Positions 63,056 to 64,000 of a stretch of 64,000 nucleotides of DNA are shown here, one piece after another (the stretch's first letter is position 1; the number at the start of each line of letters is the position of its first letter). The stretch spans positions 12,944,501 through 13,008,500 of the forward strand of contig NC_060107.1 in the NCBI RefSeq assembly GCF_021155765.1, written 5' to 3'. Position numbers and translations under genes: made by a program. The notes beneath the pieces were generated by a model that had not been told where the DNA came from, searched no databases, and saw only the letters and a program-made list of their open reading frames with translations. This DNA is from Diprion similis (Eukaryota; Arthropoda; Insecta; Hymenoptera; Diprionidae).

Positions 63056-63598
63056 ATGGACGAGTTCATAGTGACGCGAAGTGCGACTTTGAAAAGGAAT
63101 GCCAACAAGGATTTTATTTCTGTGTCATACACGGCGCCAAAGAAGAATCGCAAGTCAAGTGAGGTTAAACCGAACACAGACAAACGTGCTAAGAATGATC
63201 TGAATGTAGTCGTTCCGACGAATAATGCGAAGGGGACCCGTCAAAGTGATGTCAAACGGCAACAAGACATACAGATGAAAAGGGCAAGGTTTGATGTAAT
63301 CAAATTTGGAATGTCTGGTTTCGATGGAGCAAAGGGAGAAGAGGCAAAAATAGCTCTGGCGGTGAAACTGGGTGCTAAGCCACCAAAAAAGAAGGGAAAG
63401 AACTATAAGGAACTGAAGCTAGAGAGGCAAAAATTAAAGGAACGAGCACAGAAAGAGGAGCACATGTCAGGACTTGGGAAGAATGTGGCTAAACAACGTT
63501 TCGTTAAGAAATCTAGAAGACGGGATGGTCTTTTGAACAGTTACGGAGTAGTTACAAAGACTCGAGCCACCATCACAAATAACAAAAGACATTTTTAA
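63056..63598 (+). CDS. C1orf131-like nucleolar protein (DUF4602)
   Basis: Small, very basic protein resembling human C1orf131, a structural component of the small-subunit processome in the nucleolus. Single exon, 180 aa from the first ATG in frame at 63056; the frame stays open upstream to about 62882 but without ATG. Features: N-terminal KDFISVSYTAPKKNRK, a Lys/Asp-rich low-complexity middle, then the DUF4602 core DVIKFGMSGFDGAKGEEAK, ALAVKLGAKPPKKKGKNYKE and a charged helix KLERQKLKERAQKEEH, followed by a basic tail ending NNKRHF. The AKPPKKKxxNYK signature supports the family. The start could be wrong if an upstream exon exists. Confidence 0.78.
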   Translation: MDEFIVTRSATLKRNANKDFISVSYTAPKKNRKSSEVKPNTDKRAKNDLNVVVPTNNAKGTRQSDVKRQQDIQMKRARFDVIKFGMSGFDGAKGEEAKIALAVKLGAKPPKKKGKNYKELKLERQKLKERAQKEEHMSGLGKNVAKQRFVKKSRRRDGLLNSYGVVTKTRATITNNKRHF

Positions 63599-63710
63599 GA
63601 AATCGGTTCATGTTATTGTTGTCTTGTTTTTTTTATTGTTTCATTACATCGTTCATTGCTATTTCTAACAAATATAGTATCACGTGTATACTATTTCAAG
63701 TACAACGAGT

Positions 63711-63716
63711 AATAAA
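63711..63716 (+). terminator. Polyadenylation signal for the C1orf131-like gene
   Basis: AATAAA 113 bp after the stop codon. Confidence 0.55.
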
Positions 63717-63825
63717 ATAATATTTTAATCTGGTTATATATATATACGTACGGATCCTTTCAGCGAAACCATTGCAAAAGATTCTTTCCAAGATTCCACT
63801 ATTTATCTGTATAGCAGAATCTATA

Positions 63826-63844
63826 TGTGTGTGTGTGTGTGTGT
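63826..63844 (+). repeat. TG dinucleotide microsatellite
   Basis: About nine TG units followed by a short TA run. Confidence 0.85.
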
Positions 63845-63922
63845 ATATATTTTATGAAACCAGTTTTCAGTTCCACAACGGAATGATTCGGTACCTAGAA
63901 AACTGGTTCATTTAACTGCGTA

Positions 63923-64000
63923 TCAATCAAAGGCAGCTGCAGTTGGTGCTACCTCGAGCAACATTTGTAGAAAAGCATTTACACCTTCTGCAAAAATTGA
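63923..64000 (-). CDS. C-terminal exon of an unidentified protein (rest outside window)
   Basis: From the window edge the minus strand is open for 25 codons to a TGA at 63925-63923, ending EGVNAFLQMLLEVAPTAAAF plus D. TTTTTGCAG just before AAGGTG (around 63989) is a plausible acceptor, so the exon may begin there rather than run off the edge. The composition is protein-like (Leu/Ala/Glu), but I do not recognise the family. It would be convergent with the gene at 63056. Confidence 0.45.
   Translation of the reverse strand, partial: SIFAEGVNAFLQMLLEVAPTAAAFD

Overview
The window is insect nuclear DNA: AT-rich, intron-dense, with GT-AG introns and long intergenic stretches. Gene content is conserved animal housekeeping and signalling plus a clade A-type fibrillar collagen. 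Fibrillar collagens are absent from Drosophila, so a non-dipteran insect is likely. I lean to Hymenoptera (sawfly-like), but that is inference. No bacterial features are present. All gene models below come from reading ORFs, splice sites and reading-frame phase across introns, without transcript data.

Layout: the last three exons of GMP reductase (+, 1-2566); a 7.6 kb gap with only weak exon-like pieces; the KH-domain splicing factor Psi/FUBP (-, 10223-18664); a 1.5 kb spacer with three small inverted-repeat elements; a THAP gene with a P-element-transposase-type helix-turn-helix (+, 20197-22089); a 4 kb gap; a fibrillar collagen of 17 coding exons (+, 26201-33439); VPS53 (-, 35196-39157); a FAM20B-like xylosylkinase (-, 39912-41765); a palindrome-rich 1.7 kb; PRPF38B (+, 43472-45831) containing a decayed duplicate of one of its own exons; Vav (+, 47166-53472) with repeat-filled introns; a torsin AAA+ ATPase (-, 55259-56741); glutathione synthetase (-, 59621-62460) divergent from a C1orf131-like nucleolar protein (+, 63056-63598); and the C-terminal end of an unidentified minus-strand gene (63923-64000).

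Functional themes are splicing (Psi, PRPF38B), the secretory and matrix pathway (collagen, FAM20B, VPS53, torsin), nucleotide and redox metabolism (GMP reductase, glutathione synthetase) and Rho-GTPase signalling (Vav). They are neighbours, not an operon. The most unusual items are: the P-element-related THAP gene lying head-to-head with Psi, whose Drosophila orthologue is the P-element somatic inhibitor; the duplicated exon in PRPF38B, which could act as a premature-stop switch; the collagen C-propeptide lacking exactly the two cysteines used for interchain disulfides; a reading-frame break in FAM20B; and a Harbinger-like MITE family with three copies.
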